A stretch of 64,000 bases of DNA from JOPF136 sp963773835 (GCA_963773835.1 CAVZCQ010000001.1:124001-188000); one strand, 5' to 3'. Numbered from the stretch's first letter, positions 15,347-25,876 are shown. Numbers and translations are program-made. Notes: a model not told the origin generated them from the sequence alone.

Positions 15347-15625
15347 TCACTCCTCTTCGATCGCAAAGCCATCGGAGTAGCGGGCCACAAACTCGGCATC
15401 CTGTTCGATGACGCCCGATACCTGTGCGGCGTTCGGCCCACGTTCGAGTTCCAGGCGCAAATCCTCGTGCTGGCTGGCGTCGCCAATGGCGTACACTTCC
15501 ACCCGGCCGTCCCGCAGATTGCGGACGAATCCTGCAATCCCCAGACGCTGCGCAACGCGCACCGCGAAAAATCGGTAGCCCACGCCCTGTACGTAGCCGG
15601 AGATAAAATAGCGCCTTGCCGTCAT
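15347..15625 (-). CDS. acyP: Acylphosphatase
   Basis: Hydrolyses acyl phosphates. 92 residues starting MTARRYFISG. It contains the catalytic signature GYVQGVGYRFF (Arg) and GFVRNLRDGRVEV (Asn), as in the family. The open frame extends further upstream, but the added sequence is Arg/Ser-rich and not family-like, so the ATG at 15625 was chosen, with CCAGGA just upstream. It is first of a two-gene unit with apt. Confidence 0.9.
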   Translation of the reverse strand: MTARRYFISGYVQGVGYRFFAVRVAQRLGIAGFVRNLRDGRVEVYAIGDASQHEDLRLELERGPNAAQVSGVIEQDAEFVARYSDGFAIEEE

Positions 15626-15796
15626 TTCCTGGCTCCGCGCGCAAATCGCTCCCCGGAGGAAATTGTAGCAGAGCGGTGTGCCGGAGCAGTTGATGGAACT
15701 CGACAGAGGGATTGGCCGCAGCGGTCGGTGCGGCGGCTGCATCACCGTGCTCTTTGATTGGCCGCTCTCCGGCCGCCATGCCAGAATGGTCGCCCC

Positions 15797-18700
15797 ATGT
15801 CCCAGTCTTCGGCGCGAGATCGTCTCCGCTCTCAATTCACGGCTGCGCTCGTGTTTGCGGCAGGGTTCGGCTGCCTGCTCCGCGCCGCTGCTCCCGGCGC
15901 GCCACATCACCTTCTGGTATCACAGCCATCTTTGAAGCCGTCCCCGGCAAGGGCTGAGGCGGCGGAGTCCCGCGGAGTCCAAATCGTGCAGCAGAACACC
16001 TACCCCGAGCTGCGGGTGGACGGCAAACCTTACTTCATAAATTCTGCCGCGTTTTTCTACCCGCGCATTCCGCGCAGCCTATGGGAAACCTGCCTGGACC
16101 GCTACCGCGAACTCGGCATCAACACGATCGAGATCTCTATCCCTTGGAACTGGCAGGAGCCGCGTGAGGGCGAAATAGATTTTGACGGCCACACCAACCA
16201 GCGCCGCGACCTGCGCGCTCTGCTCCGGATGATCGCCGGCCATGGCTTCAAGCTCATTGCGCGAGTGGGTCCGACCGTGCTCCATGAGTGGCGCAATAGC
16301 GGCTATCCGGACTGGCTTCTGGAGCGGCCGGAATACCACATGCCGCTGGCCGACCGGCTGGAGGGCCGCGCGCCGCCTGCTGCGGAGCTGGAAGCGGCCG
16401 ATGCAGAAAGCGCAGCCCGGCTCTGGCTGGAGAATCCGGTAAACATGACCTACGTTGCAAAATGGCTGGAGGCCGTAGCCCATGAGCTCGGTCAGTACCG
16501 GGCGGGAGCTACTTTGCGCGTCGGGTCCCAGGACTCCGGCGGCGGAAAAACGCCCCGCTCTGCACGCGAGATCTCCGGGCCGTTGCTCTTTGTCCAAATA
16601 GGAGAAAGTTTGGGCAGCGGGCGCGCGGGTACCGCCGGCCCGGCATTCTGGAAATATGTGGAAACGCTCTGCGGCTTCCTGGCACATGGCAGTGTGGACG
16701 TCCCGTGCGTCATCGATCCCGTCCAGCCGCGCGAGGCAGCCGCCGGTGCGGGCCTCGCGCATCCTGTGTCTGTGCTGGGCCAGTGGTTTTTGCGCCCATG
16801 GAGTGACCGCGAAGCTGAGGAGCGACAGATTTCTCCGATCGACGTTGCCGACCTCGAATTCACCGTGGCCTCTCTCGCCACTCAGCCCGGCTTCCCTCCC
16901 GCGCTCGCCAAATTCAATACGGGACAGTTCGCACCGCAGGACGACGCGCGGCCGGAGTCGAACCCTGCGGAAAACATGGGCATGGCCGGTCACTTGCTCC
17001 TGGGATTCGGGCTTCGCGGGCTCAGTTGGTTTCCGCTGCAGGATTCGCTTACCCCCGCAGGGTTCGAGACTCCCGAGGCGAATCGGTCTTATCGCTGGGA
17101 CGCTCCCCTGTCTCTCAACGCCACGCGCCAACTCGGCATGGGCGAGGTGGCCCGCATGGGGGACTGGCTCAGCAACTGGGGCGACCAATTGGCTGCGTCG
17201 CATCTCCGGGCGGATTTTGGCCTGGTGGACACCCTGGCAGCATTGCCACGGGAGAAGCTGACTCGAGACGATATCATCGCGGTCACCACCACAGCGGCAC
17301 AGCTCGAACGCCTGGCCTTGTACGCTGGGATGTCGTCCGATCTGGTGGACCCGGAGCATCAGCCCTCGGAGCAGCTCTTGCGCCATGCGCTGCTCCTGCT
17401 CCCGGTCTACAGACCCGAGGATCCGGCATTCGTGCTTTCGGAAAAGGCTCAACGCGCGCTCGAAGCTTACGTCCAGGGCGGTGGGTTCCTGGTGTGCTTT
17501 CCGGGGCCGCCGCAGGGAGCCGTTTTCGAGAACATGGAAAAGGGTTCCGCCGCGCAATCGACGCACTTGCCGGCCGGAAGCAGGGTGTGGCGCGCTGGGA
17601 AAGGCAGACTTGCAGTGCTCACCAAGGATTTCTATTCCTGGGTTTCGATCCGTGAGGAATTCGCCGACGGCCTGAAACGGCTTGAAGCATCTTATGCTCG
17701 CTCGCTTCTCGGCGCAGTGTTCCAGGAGGCCGGTGTGAGGCCCGCTGTGCTCCGCGAAGGCTTCCCATCGCTAGCGTCGGAGCTCGTGGCCACCGAGCTC
17801 ATCAGCAACGAAGGAACTTTGCCCCTCGGTGAGCGCTCCGGGGGACAGGGATGGCTCAGCGTGGTGAATCTGAGTTACGACACAGCGGTGAACGAGATCC
17901 TCCATGTGCTTTCTTCGCGCGCTTCCGCATCTTCGGCGAAATCCGAGGAAGGCGATTGGATCGAGGTGCCCGTGGCTCTTCCCCCGCGGGAATCGCTGCT
18001 TCTGCCGGTCGAATTGAGTTTGTGTTCGGAGTTGAGAGGCGTTTCCCGCTGCGAAGACCGCGTGGTCTCGTCGGGCGCGGAACTGGTCGGGGCCAGGCAC
18101 GAAGGGAAGTCAATGTTCCTTACCTTCTACGCCCCTGCAAATGCCACGGTACGCGTTCATCTGGCGGCGCGGCCGCAGAGTTATGAAGTGGACGGGACTC
18201 TCGCCAGCGCTAAGTGGATTGAAGCGAGCCAAGAATTGGTTGTGGAATTGCTTCGCGGAGCTTCACCTCAGTTCTTGCGCGTTCTCCGGCTCCCGCTCCC
18301 CTACCAGCCGTCGTTGCGCGAACGGCCAAAGCAAGACCCGAGACATCCATCCCCGGCACGGATTTTTTTCTCCCCGGCAGGCGCGGCGCGACTTCCATTG
18401 GGGGAGGATGCGGGGCTGCTCTCGAATCCCCCGCTGTTCGTGTTTAACCGGGGGAGCGAAGCATCGCTGCGAGTGGTGGCGGAAAACCAGGGTGGACAGG
18501 GGGAAAAAGTCCAGGTGCGCGCCACGGGTCAATTCAATACCTCCGCGCGGGCCTTCGTGGGCGGCAACGAAATCCGCGGCCTGGACTTGAAACTTCCCGC
18601 ATCGGCGATCAACGCGGCCGCAACGGAAGCCCCTGGACCGGACGGGCTATACCACGGCACGTTGCAGTTGGCCGCAGGCTCCAATTCCGAGGATGTGCCC

Positions 18701-19558
18701 GCCGCCTACGCCATCGTGCCGGAAAAAGGCGCGATCGGTTATCGCTTCGATTTCGATGCGGACGGCAGCGAGGAGCGCGTGCTGGAAAATGCCGCGGCGC
18801 GCGCGATATTCTCTCCGGCATCGGGCGGGCGGATGATTGCCCTGTTTCTGAAATCGCCGGAGCGAAATCTGGCATCCAGCATGGGCCTGCTCGAAGACGC
18901 GTTTTCGTTTACGCCGAGTCCGCCCGGCGCCTCGGGCGATCGCGTGCGGGGCCTGGCCGGCACGTTCAACCGCAACTATGCCGCGGAATGGATTCCGGGG
19001 GCCGGCGGGCCCGCCCTCCGTCTCAGCTATGACGCCCCGGACGTTTATCCCCACGGCGCCCGAATCGAAAAGACCGCCCGATTCGTCGAGGATCGCCACT
19101 TGGCCGTGGATTACAGCGTCTCGCTTCTGCCGGCTGACGCGCGTCGCCTGGAGGAAGAGGCCGCGGGAAGAATCTTTGCCGCCCCTCCGCCCCGCGAGCC
19201 GGTTCCGCAGTCGTTTGAAATTCTCAATTCCATTCCCGCGGAGGCCGACGGCGCGAGCAGTACCCAATTCTGCTGGACGGCTCCCCAGGCGGCGACCGCC
19301 GGAAGCGCCCCCACAGAACATTGCGAGACGTTTTTCCGCGGCGGCCCGGCGATTTCGCCTCCGGCCGGCGTCCGGCGGGTCCAGATCCGACAGACACGGC
19401 GTCCGGGGATCGCGCTGGAATGGGAGGACGCGGGCGCGCGTCTCTCGCTCGAGCCGAAGAACTTCAGCGTTCTGCTCCGGCTCGTTTTTCCGCCGCTCGC
19501 TCCGGGCGGCGCGGCCGCTGCGTATCGCATCGAATTCACTGTGGAGGAGGCACCGTGA
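15797..19558 (+). CDS. Secreted GH35-like protein with altered catalytic site
   Basis: 1253 residues with an N-terminal signal peptide (hydrophobic FTAALVFAAGFGCLL, Ala-rich cleavage region). The barrel region follows glycoside hydrolase family 35: NTIEISIPWNWQEPREG, then LIARVGPTVLHEWRNSGYPDWLL, and late RWDAPLSLNATRQLG. Where GH35 has VQVENEYG with the acid/base Glu, this protein has VQIGESLG (residues 266-273). Where it has TEFWTGWF with the nucleophile, this has AKFNTGQF (371-378), placing Lys at the nucleophile. C-terminal beta-rich domains fill the remainder. The ATG at 15797 was preferred to one 13 codons earlier because the signal peptide follows it. Its stop overlaps the next start. 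Confidence 0.75.
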   Translation: MSQSSARDRLRSQFTAALVFAAGFGCLLRAAAPGAPHHLLVSQPSLKPSPARAEAAESRGVQIVQQNTYPELRVDGKPYFINSAAFFYPRIPRSLWETCLDRYRELGINTIEISIPWNWQEPREGEIDFDGHTNQRRDLRALLRMIAGHGFKLIARVGPTVLHEWRNSGYPDWLLERPEYHMPLADRLEGRAPPAAELEAADAESAARLWLENPVNMTYVAKWLEAVAHELGQYRAGATLRVGSQDSGGGKTPRSAREISGPLLFVQIGESLGSGRAGTAGPAFWKYVETLCGFLAHGSVDVPCVIDPVQPREAAAGAGLAHPVSVLGQWFLRPWSDREAEERQISPIDVADLEFTVASLATQPGFPPALAKFNTGQFAPQDDARPESNPAENMGMAGHLLLGFGLRGLSWFPLQDSLTPAGFETPEANRSYRWDAPLSLNATRQLGMGEVARMGDWLSNWGDQLAASHLRADFGLVDTLAALPREKLTRDDIIAVTTTAAQLERLALYAGMSSDLVDPEHQPSEQLLRHALLLLPVYRPEDPAFVLSEKAQRALEAYVQGGGFLVCFPGPPQGAVFENMEKGSAAQSTHLPAGSRVWRAGKGRLAVLTKDFYSWVSIREEFADGLKRLEASYARSLLGAVFQEAGVRPAVLREGFPSLASELVATELISNEGTLPLGERSGGQGWLSVVNLSYDTAVNEILHVLSSRASASSAKSEEGDWIEVPVALPPRESLLLPVELSLCSELRGVSRCEDRVVSSGAELVGARHEGKSMFLTFYAPANATVRVHLAARPQSYEVDGTLASAKWIEASQELVVELLRGASPQFLRVLRLPLPYQPSLRERPKQDPRHPSPARIFFSPAGAARLPLGEDAGLLSNPPLFVFNRGSEASLRVVAENQGGQGEKVQVRATGQFNTSARAFVGGNEIRGLDLKLPASAINAAATEAPGPDGLYHGTLQLAAGSNSEDVPAAYAIVPEKGAIGYRFDFDADGSEERVLENAAARAIFSPASGGRMIALFLKSPERNLASSMGLLEDAFSFTPSPPGASGDRVRGLAGTFNRNYAAEWIPGAGGPALRLSYDAPDVYPHGARIEKTARFVEDRHLAVDYSVSLLPADARRLEEEAAGRIFAAPPPREPVPQSFEILNSIPAEADGASSTQFCWTAPQAATAGSAPTEHCETFFRGGPAISPPAGVRRVQIRQTRRPGIALEWEDAGARLSLEPKNFSVLLRLVFPPLAPGGAAAAYRIEFTVEEAP

Positions 19559-20520
19559 GACGTAGTCCCGCTGCCGCGCTGCAGGGCGATTGGAAGCTGT
19601 GCGGACTGATTGCGCTGGCGGTGCTCCTGGCATCTTCCCTCCCGGCGGCGGCCCAGAATGACACCCCGCTCACACCCTCCCCTCCCCGCGCTGTGCGCAG
19701 AATTACCCGTGAAAACCAACCGGAACCCCCTCCCCTTCCGCCCGAAAAAATCATCGCGTCGTTCGCCGCGCGCGAAGACGAGTACGTCCGCGCCCACACC
19801 ATGTACGGATTCAAACGCCTCGTGCGTCTCCAGGCGTTCGATCCCAGCGGAGAAAAGGGGGGCGAGGTCAATCAGGAAAGCGAAGTGTACCTGGCCGACA
19901 ACGGCAAGCGCTACGAGCGCCCCATGCAGGAGAACGGCCAGCGATTCCTGGACGTCCAAACCAATTCCATCGACGCGCAGAAGGCGGCGCAGGTGCCTCT
20001 GTTTCCACTCCTCTCGAGCCAATTGAAGTATTACGACCTGACCTACCAGGGTTGGCAACCGCTCGACGAGTTGCACACCTACATTTTCCAGGTGAAGCCC
20101 AAGCGCCTCGTGCCTCAGCTGCGCCTTTTTTCCGGCCTCATCTACGTGGACGACCAGGATCTGGCGATCGTAAAAGTCTACGGAAAGTGGGTGGCGCTGG
20201 GCGAGGACGATGACGATTCCGCGCCCCGCGACTCGCCTTTCTCGCTCTACGAGATGTACTACGAAAATGTGGACGGCCGGTACTGGTTCCCCACCTATAT
20301 CCGCTCGGAAGCCTACGTGCATACGAAAAACGGCGACGAGCGGCTCCGCCTCACCGTGCGGATGGTCGATTTCAAAGTGGCCAAACCCGTTGGCGCTCCC
20401 GGCGGCGCCGCCTCCGGGGCCGGACCGGGTAGTTCGTCCCCTCCGCCGCCGAACCCTTCAAAGCCCGACGCCAGCGGGCCGACAAAACCGCCGGCCGCTC
20501 CCGATTCCAAACAGCCGTAG
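19555..20520 (+). CDS. Exported LolA-like/outer-membrane lipoprotein-sorting-like protein
   Basis: 321 residues. A signal peptide runs to about SLPAAAQ. A Pro-rich linker follows (about residues 35-55), then a beta-rich domain with YVRAHTMYGFKRLVRLQAF and YIFQVKPKRLVPQLRLFSGL, and DLAIVKVYGKWV, features of LolA/LolB-fold proteins common in Acidobacteriota. The C-terminus is Gly/Pro/Ala-rich. The start is GTG at 19555, overlapping the previous stop (GTGA), with GGAGGAGG five nt upstream, so the two are coupled. The partner or cargo is unknown. The family call is by overall pattern. Confidence 0.7.
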   Translation: MRRSPAAALQGDWKLCGLIALAVLLASSLPAAAQNDTPLTPSPPRAVRRITRENQPEPPPLPPEKIIASFAAREDEYVRAHTMYGFKRLVRLQAFDPSGEKGGEVNQESEVYLADNGKRYERPMQENGQRFLDVQTNSIDAQKAAQVPLFPLLSSQLKYYDLTYQGWQPLDELHTYIFQVKPKRLVPQLRLFSGLIYVDDQDLAIVKVYGKWVALGEDDDDSAPRDSPFSLYEMYYENVDGRYWFPTYIRSEAYVHTKNGDERLRLTVRMVDFKVAKPVGAPGGAASGAGPGSSSPPPPNPSKPDASGPTKPPAAPDSKQP

Positions 20521-20703
20521 CGCAGGGCTGCGCGTAGTTTGCGGCCCGGCGCTTCACACCGGGAAGTCCTGTGACCGTTGTTGTTCTTTCCTGAGCAGTC
20601 GCTCGCTGCGTCAGGCCCGCCGCCTTCGGCCACATAATTCCGCCACGGCCGCCCCGCTTCGGGTCATAATCCTGTGCCCGGAAATCTCCACGGAGGTGGC
20701 GCT

Positions 20704-21615
20704 ATGGGAGCCGGAGAGACTGTTGCGGAGCTGGACTCGCGATTTGGGATCGCGGGAACCGCCCGAGTGACGCCCGGCAAAGGGGGCCTGCCTCGCATTG
20801 CTGTCACCGCCGCCGCGGCCGCAGGCGAGATGTATCTGCTCGGCGCGGAGGTCACTTCCTGGAGGCCGCGCGGTCAGGAGGAGGTGCTGTTCGTGAGCGC
20901 CGCTTCCAAGTGGGAGGACGGCCGCGCCATCCGCGGCGGCGTGCCCATTTGCTTTCCCTGGTTCGGCAATAAAGCCGATGACCCGAAAGCCCCGGCGCAC
21001 GGCTTTGTGCGCGCAAGACCGTGGCAGCTCGACTCCATCGTTCAGCGCGGCGACGCGGTGACGGTCGCCATGTCCACCGGAAGCGACGTGGAGTCAAAGA
21101 AACTGTGGCCTGCGGAGTTTCGCCTGATTTACCGCGCTACGTTCGGTACGGAGCTGACCCTGGAACTCGAAATGACGAACACAGGATCGGCGCCACTCAA
21201 ATTCGAGGAGGCGCTGCACACTTACTTCCGCGTCGGCGACGTGAGCCAGGCCCGCGTGCGCGGCCTCGACGGAATTCACTATCTCGACAAAACCGACGGG
21301 AATCGCGAGAAGACGCAGCAGGGCGATGTGACGATCGTGAAGGAAACGGACAACGTCTATCTCGACACGCCCCATACCGCCGAACTCGAAGACCCCGTTC
21401 TCCGGCGGCGCATCCGTGTGAGTAAACAGAATTCGCTCGCCACGGTGGTATGGAACCCGTGGATCGAAAAGACGAAGGCCATGTCGGATCTCGGCGATGA
21501 CGAATGGAAGCAAATGCTCTGCATCGAGACGTGCAACGTGGCAAAGCACGCCGTTCCCCTCGCGCCGGGCGAGACACATCGCATGAAGGCTGTCATTCAG
21601 ATGGCGAGTATCTGA
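20704..21615 (+). CDS. D-hexose-6-phosphate mutarotase (aldose-1-epimerase superfamily, YeaD-like)
   Basis: Interconverts alpha and beta anomers of hexose 6-phosphates. 303 residues. Family motifs are RGGVPICFPWFG, AHGFVRARPW (His), FEEALHTYFRVGD (His) and MLCIETCNV (the general-base Glu). The ATG at 20704 was chosen because GGAGG lies about 8 nt upstream; an upstream GTG at 20674 would add ten residues outside the usual family start. It stands alone on the + strand and converges on the kinase gene with only 24 nt between stop codons. Confidence 0.88.
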   Translation: MGAGETVAELDSRFGIAGTARVTPGKGGLPRIAVTAAAAAGEMYLLGAEVTSWRPRGQEEVLFVSAASKWEDGRAIRGGVPICFPWFGNKADDPKAPAHGFVRARPWQLDSIVQRGDAVTVAMSTGSDVESKKLWPAEFRLIYRATFGTELTLELEMTNTGSAPLKFEEALHTYFRVGDVSQARVRGLDGIHYLDKTDGNREKTQQGDVTIVKETDNVYLDTPHTAELEDPVLRRRIRVSKQNSLATVVWNPWIEKTKAMSDLGDDEWKQMLCIETCNVAKHAVPLAPGETHRMKAVIQMASI

Positions 21616-21639
21616 GCATCTCTCTGTCCAGAGCAGGCT

Positions 21640-24254
21640 CTACTTCGCAATCATTGCCGGCCAGTTCGTGACCAGCGTCAGCGGCGAGTCGGGGTTCAGT
21701 GAGTTGATCAGGAATCGGCCGTCGGGCGCGACATCATATTGGAAAAGCACAAAGTTGGGCCCAACGATGTGCGTTTGGAAGAGCACGCGTGGGGCGCCCG
21801 CTGTCTTTTTCTCCGGATCGAAGGACACCGCCATGAGTTTGCGGTCCGGTGCGATGTAATAAATCTCCCTCCCATCGCGCCTCCACACCGTTTGACCAGC
21901 TCCCCCTGGGAGATCTGTATGCGCGCGCCCCCTTCGGAAAACGGTTGCACAAACACTTCCTGATACCGTGTCCGCGGTTCTATGCGGGCGATCCATTTCC
22001 CGTCGGGAGAAATGCGCGCCTCCGCCCCTACTGCGAACTCGGTTACCTGGTGATCGCTCTCGGAATAAACGCCCAGAAATGGGATGCCTTTTGCAAAATC
22101 CATGTACACGAGTCGCCCGTCCGGGGACAAATCACAGAGCATTTTCAGAGAGCCCTTCAAGAGCAGTCGCGGTGAGGCGGATCCGTCGGCCCGTGTCTCG
22201 TAGATGGCCACGGAATTCCCCTCCACAGTTGTGTAGGCGATGCGCTTGCCGTCGTGGGACCATACCGGCGTCCCTTCGTTTCCCAAATCCGTCAGTCGCG
22301 TAGAGATCCCGCGCGCCAGGTCCACCACGTGTATGTAGTACTTCCCGTTCCGCGAGTCGTCCGCAGCCACCGCCAGGAAACGCCCGTCTGGAGAAAGCCT
22401 CGGGCTCCAGTAGCCCGAGCCCGGCAGTTGCCCGGCCTCTTTGCCGGTAGGACCGAACCAGAGGAGCCGCGTGGAGAAGGCTGTGGAGGACTGGATCACC
22501 ACGATGCCGTTCTGCGAAACCGAAAATCCCGCATGGTGGAATCCAATGTCCTGGATTACCTCCTGCTCGGCTATAGGTGTTGCCGGCCCTGTGAATTCCA
22601 GCTTCTCGGGATCAAACGGCTGGGCCATCAGGCTGCGATCGCGCACGTAGATCAAGCGTCCCGAGGCGAATTCCACGTTGCCCGTCAGGTCGGAGGAGAT
22701 GAGCTTTGCCGGTCCTCCATCCACGGAGCCCACGTAAATCCCGTTACCCTGTGGGTCCTCCGGAGAGCTCCAGTCGGAGAAGTAGAGAAAATGTCTGCCA
22801 TCAGGCAGAAAGTACGGCCAGCGGTGCCCCTGTCCACTGCCTTTTCGGGGCGGCGGGGTGACAGCCGCGAGGTTACCTCCATTCTCGGAAACACGGCTGA
22901 GTGTGGTGGCTACGCTGGGCGCGAAGACAATCGTCCCCTCGCGATTCCAGGTTCCCCCGCGACCCACCAGCGCCTCACACAGTACATTCACCTCTCCGCC
23001 GGCCGTGTCCACGGTCTTCAGCTTGCCTTCGGCGAAAAATCCGACGCGCCGGCTGTCAGGGGCCCAGAAGGGGTAAATCGCATTTTCCGTATCGCTGATC
23101 TGCTGTGCCGTCGCCGCAGAAAGCACACGAATCCAAAGAGTGGACCTGCCGTCCGAACCCGAAGCAATGTAAGCCAGCCGGGTTCCGTCGGGGGAAATCG
23201 CGAAATTATAAGGAACGAAGGAGCTTCCGGACGCCGGCAGAAGTGAGGATCGGATGACCGGGGTAACTGGCGGCGCGTTGCGCCATAGGGTTGCGGCCAG
23301 CACGGCCGCCACCAGCAGGCAGACCGTCGCAATAGCCCAGGCCATCCGCTCGCGTGTCCGCGACGGTGCGGTTGTCGCGGTCGCGTTTGCGCCCGTGTCT
23401 GCTCGCTCCGCAAGCCAACTGAGTTGCAAGCGGATGTCGTGGGCAGAATGCCAGCGGGCATCGGGATCCTTCTCAAGACACAGCTTTACAACCCGATCAA
23501 AGGCCGGCGGCGAGAGAGGCATTAGTGTGGAAACCGGGGGCGGGTCGCGGTCCAGAATCGCCGCCGTCACGCTGGCCTGGGTCTTCCCTTCGAAAGCGCG
23601 CCGTCCCGTGGCCATCTCGTAGAGCAGCGCTCCGAACGAGAAGATGTCGCTGCGCGTGTCTACTTCTCTGCCTTCCACCTGCTCGGGCGACATATATTGG
23701 AAAGTGCCCACCACTTTCCCTTCGGCGGTCAGCGGTTTGCTCGCGGTGGGCATATCGGTGAGATTGATGGCGGGAGCCGCCCCGGCCTTGGCGAGGCCGA
23801 AATCGAGCAGCTTTGCTCCGGCCCTGGTCAGCATCACGTTGCCCGGCTTCAAGTCGCGATGCACCAAGCCCCGGCTGTGCGCCCCATGGAGTGCGGCGGC
23901 GATATCGGCGCCCACGCGCAGCACCTGATCGGTGGGGAGAGGGCCTTTCTCGAGCCGCTCGGCCAGCGTCTCCCCTTCCAGGTGCTCCATCACCAGGTAA
24001 TCGGTGCCGTCCTGGTTGCCCACATCATAGAGCGCGCAGATATTAGGATGGGTGAGGGATGAAATGGAGCGAGCTTCGCGGGCGAGCCGCTGGCGTCTGG
24101 CGGGGTCGGCCGAGAATTCGGCGGGAAGGATTTTGATCGCAACCGTGCGGTCGAGCCGCGTATCGCGTGCGCGATACACCTCGCCCATTCCTCCCGCGCC
24201 GAGGGGACCAAGAATTTCGTAGGGACCGAGCCGCGTGCCGGGGGAAAGTGCCAT
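21640..24254 (-). CDS. PknB-type Ser/Thr kinase with TolB/WD40 propeller, frameshifted near the 3' end
   Basis: Membrane receptor kinase typical of acidobacteria. The N-terminal kinase domain (about 12-275) has GAGGMGEVYRARD, the VAIKIL lysine, HRDLKPGNVML and LLDFGLAK. One transmembrane helix follows (MAWAIATVCLLVAAVLAATL, about residue 309 onward), then a TolB-like beta-propeller with repeated SPDGTRLAYIA, SPDGRFLAVA and SHDGKRIAYTT blades. Near 21902-21910 one base appears to be missing: the frame shifts from QISQGEL to a frame giving GGAGQTVWRRDGREIYYIAPD-type blade sequence through to the stop at 21640. Without repair the protein ends at 21708 with a non-homologous tail. The kinase part is intact. 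Confidence 0.85.
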
Positions 24255-24334
24255 GATTGCGAAGCGCTGGGTAGTTGATATGACTTACCGCGGCATCTTA
24301 AGCTCGCCCGGCGGGACAGTCAATTCACTCGCAC

Positions 24335-25876
24335 TCACGCCCAATAGGTGCGGTCGAGAGTGCGGTACTGGATGGCCTCGCTCAGGTGTTTCGACTCGAT
24401 GTCCGCGGCCCCGGAAAGATCCGCAATGGTGCGGGCTACCTTCAGAATGCGGTCGTGCGCCCGCGCGGAAAGCCCCAGCCGCGCCATGGCCGATTCCAGC
24501 AGCTTTTCCGACTCCGCGGAGATGGCCGCGTACTTCCGTATGAGTTTCGGGGGCATCTGCGCGTTGGCGTAAAGATTTTTCTCTCCCGCAAACCGCGCGG
24601 CCTGCCGCTCTCGTGCCGCTACCACGCGCGCGCGGACCTCCACCGAGCCTTCGCCCTGCGAGCCTTCGCGCAGCTCGCGGTACTTTACCGCGGGCACTTC
24701 AATGTGGATATCGATGCGGTCCAGCAGCGGCCCCGAAACTTTTGAAACGTAGCGCTGAATTTGCGGCGGGGTGCAATGGCATTCGCGCGCAGTGTCGCCA
24801 AAATAGCCACACGGACACGGATTCATCGCCGCGGCCAGCATGAACCGCGCGGGGAACGACACGGAAATGGCCGCGCGCGCGATGTTGACGATGCCGTCTT
24901 CCAGCGGCTGCCGCATCACTTCCAGCACGTTGCGCTGGAACTCCGGCAGTTCATCCAGGAATAGTACGCCGTTGTGGCCCAGTGATACCTCGCCCGGCCG
25001 CGGCACCGCGCCCCCGCCGATCAGCCCGGCGTCGCTGATCGTGTGGTGCGGCGAACGGAACGGTCGCGTGGCGGTCAGCCCGCGGCCGTCTTCCAGCACT
25101 CCCGCTACGCTGTGGATCCGCGTGGTTTCGATCGCTTCTTCGAGCGACATGGGCGGCAGGATGGTGGGGATGCGTTTCGCCAGCATCGTCTTGCCGGCGC
25201 CCGGCGGCCCGATCATCAGGATGTTGTGTCCGCCCGCGCACGCCACCTCTAGCGCGCGTTTCGCCGCGTGCTGCCCGCGCACGTCGCGCAGGTCCACCGC
25301 GTATGTGCCGGCTTCCGCCAGCATCGCACGGCTGTCCACTCGCACTGGCTGCGCCATTTCCGGCGCATTCACCAGGTCCACGGCCTGCGGCAGTGATTTC
25401 ACCGCGAACACGTCGATGCCTTCCACCAGCGCGGCTTCCCGCGCGTTCGCTTCCGGCACGACCAGCCGGCGATGGCCCCGATCGCGCGTCGTGATGGCTG
25501 CCGAGAGCGCACCGCGGACCGATCGCACGCCCCCGTCGAGAGAAAGTTCGCCCAGAAACACCGTGTCTGCGAGCTGTTTCCCGAAAAACGAGCCGTTGCA
25601 GCCCAGGATTCCCAGCGCCATCGGCAGGTCAAACCCCGAACCCTCTTTCCGGAGGTCGGCGGGCGCCAGGTTCACGGTCACGCTCTCCGGCATCGGAAAC
25701 GCGAAACCACAATTCTTCACCGCGGATTTGATGCGTTCGCGGCTTTCCTTTACCGCCAGGTCCGGGAGGCCCACTACGGTGAATTCTCCGGGCTTGCTGG
25801 AGCCCACGTCCACCTCTACCTCGACGAGGTTCGCCTCGATGCCGTATACCGCTGCGCTCAGAATCTTATAGAGCAT
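24335..25876 (-). CDS. comM: YifB/ComM family Mg-chelatase-like AAA ATPase
   Basis: 513 residues. The N-terminal Lon-protease-like domain (about 1-175) has AAVYGIEANLVEVEVDV and VVGLPDLAVKESRERI. The AAA core has Walker A GPPGAGKTMLAKR near residue 220, Walker B LFLDELPEF, and MNPCPCGYFGD with paired cysteines. ComM homologues are hexameric helicases that promote branch migration during natural transformation, so DNA uptake is possible here, though no other competence gene is in the window. The last gene of the minus-strand cluster, it starts about 100 nt after the ICMT-like stop. The frame and start at 25876 fit the family (MLYKILSAAVYG). Confidence 0.92.
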   Translation of the reverse strand: MLYKILSAAVYGIEANLVEVEVDVGSSKPGEFTVVGLPDLAVKESRERIKSAVKNCGFAFPMPESVTVNLAPADLRKEGSGFDLPMALGILGCNGSFFGKQLADTVFLGELSLDGGVRSVRGALSAAITTRDRGHRRLVVPEANAREAALVEGIDVFAVKSLPQAVDLVNAPEMAQPVRVDSRAMLAEAGTYAVDLRDVRGQHAAKRALEVACAGGHNILMIGPPGAGKTMLAKRIPTILPPMSLEEAIETTRIHSVAGVLEDGRGLTATRPFRSPHHTISDAGLIGGGAVPRPGEVSLGHNGVLFLDELPEFQRNVLEVMRQPLEDGIVNIARAAISVSFPARFMLAAAMNPCPCGYFGDTARECHCTPPQIQRYVSKVSGPLLDRIDIHIEVPAVKYRELREGSQGEGSVEVRARVVAARERQAARFAGEKNLYANAQMPPKLIRKYAAISAESEKLLESAMARLGLSARAHDRILKVARTIADLSGAADIESKHLSEAIQYRTLDRTYWA

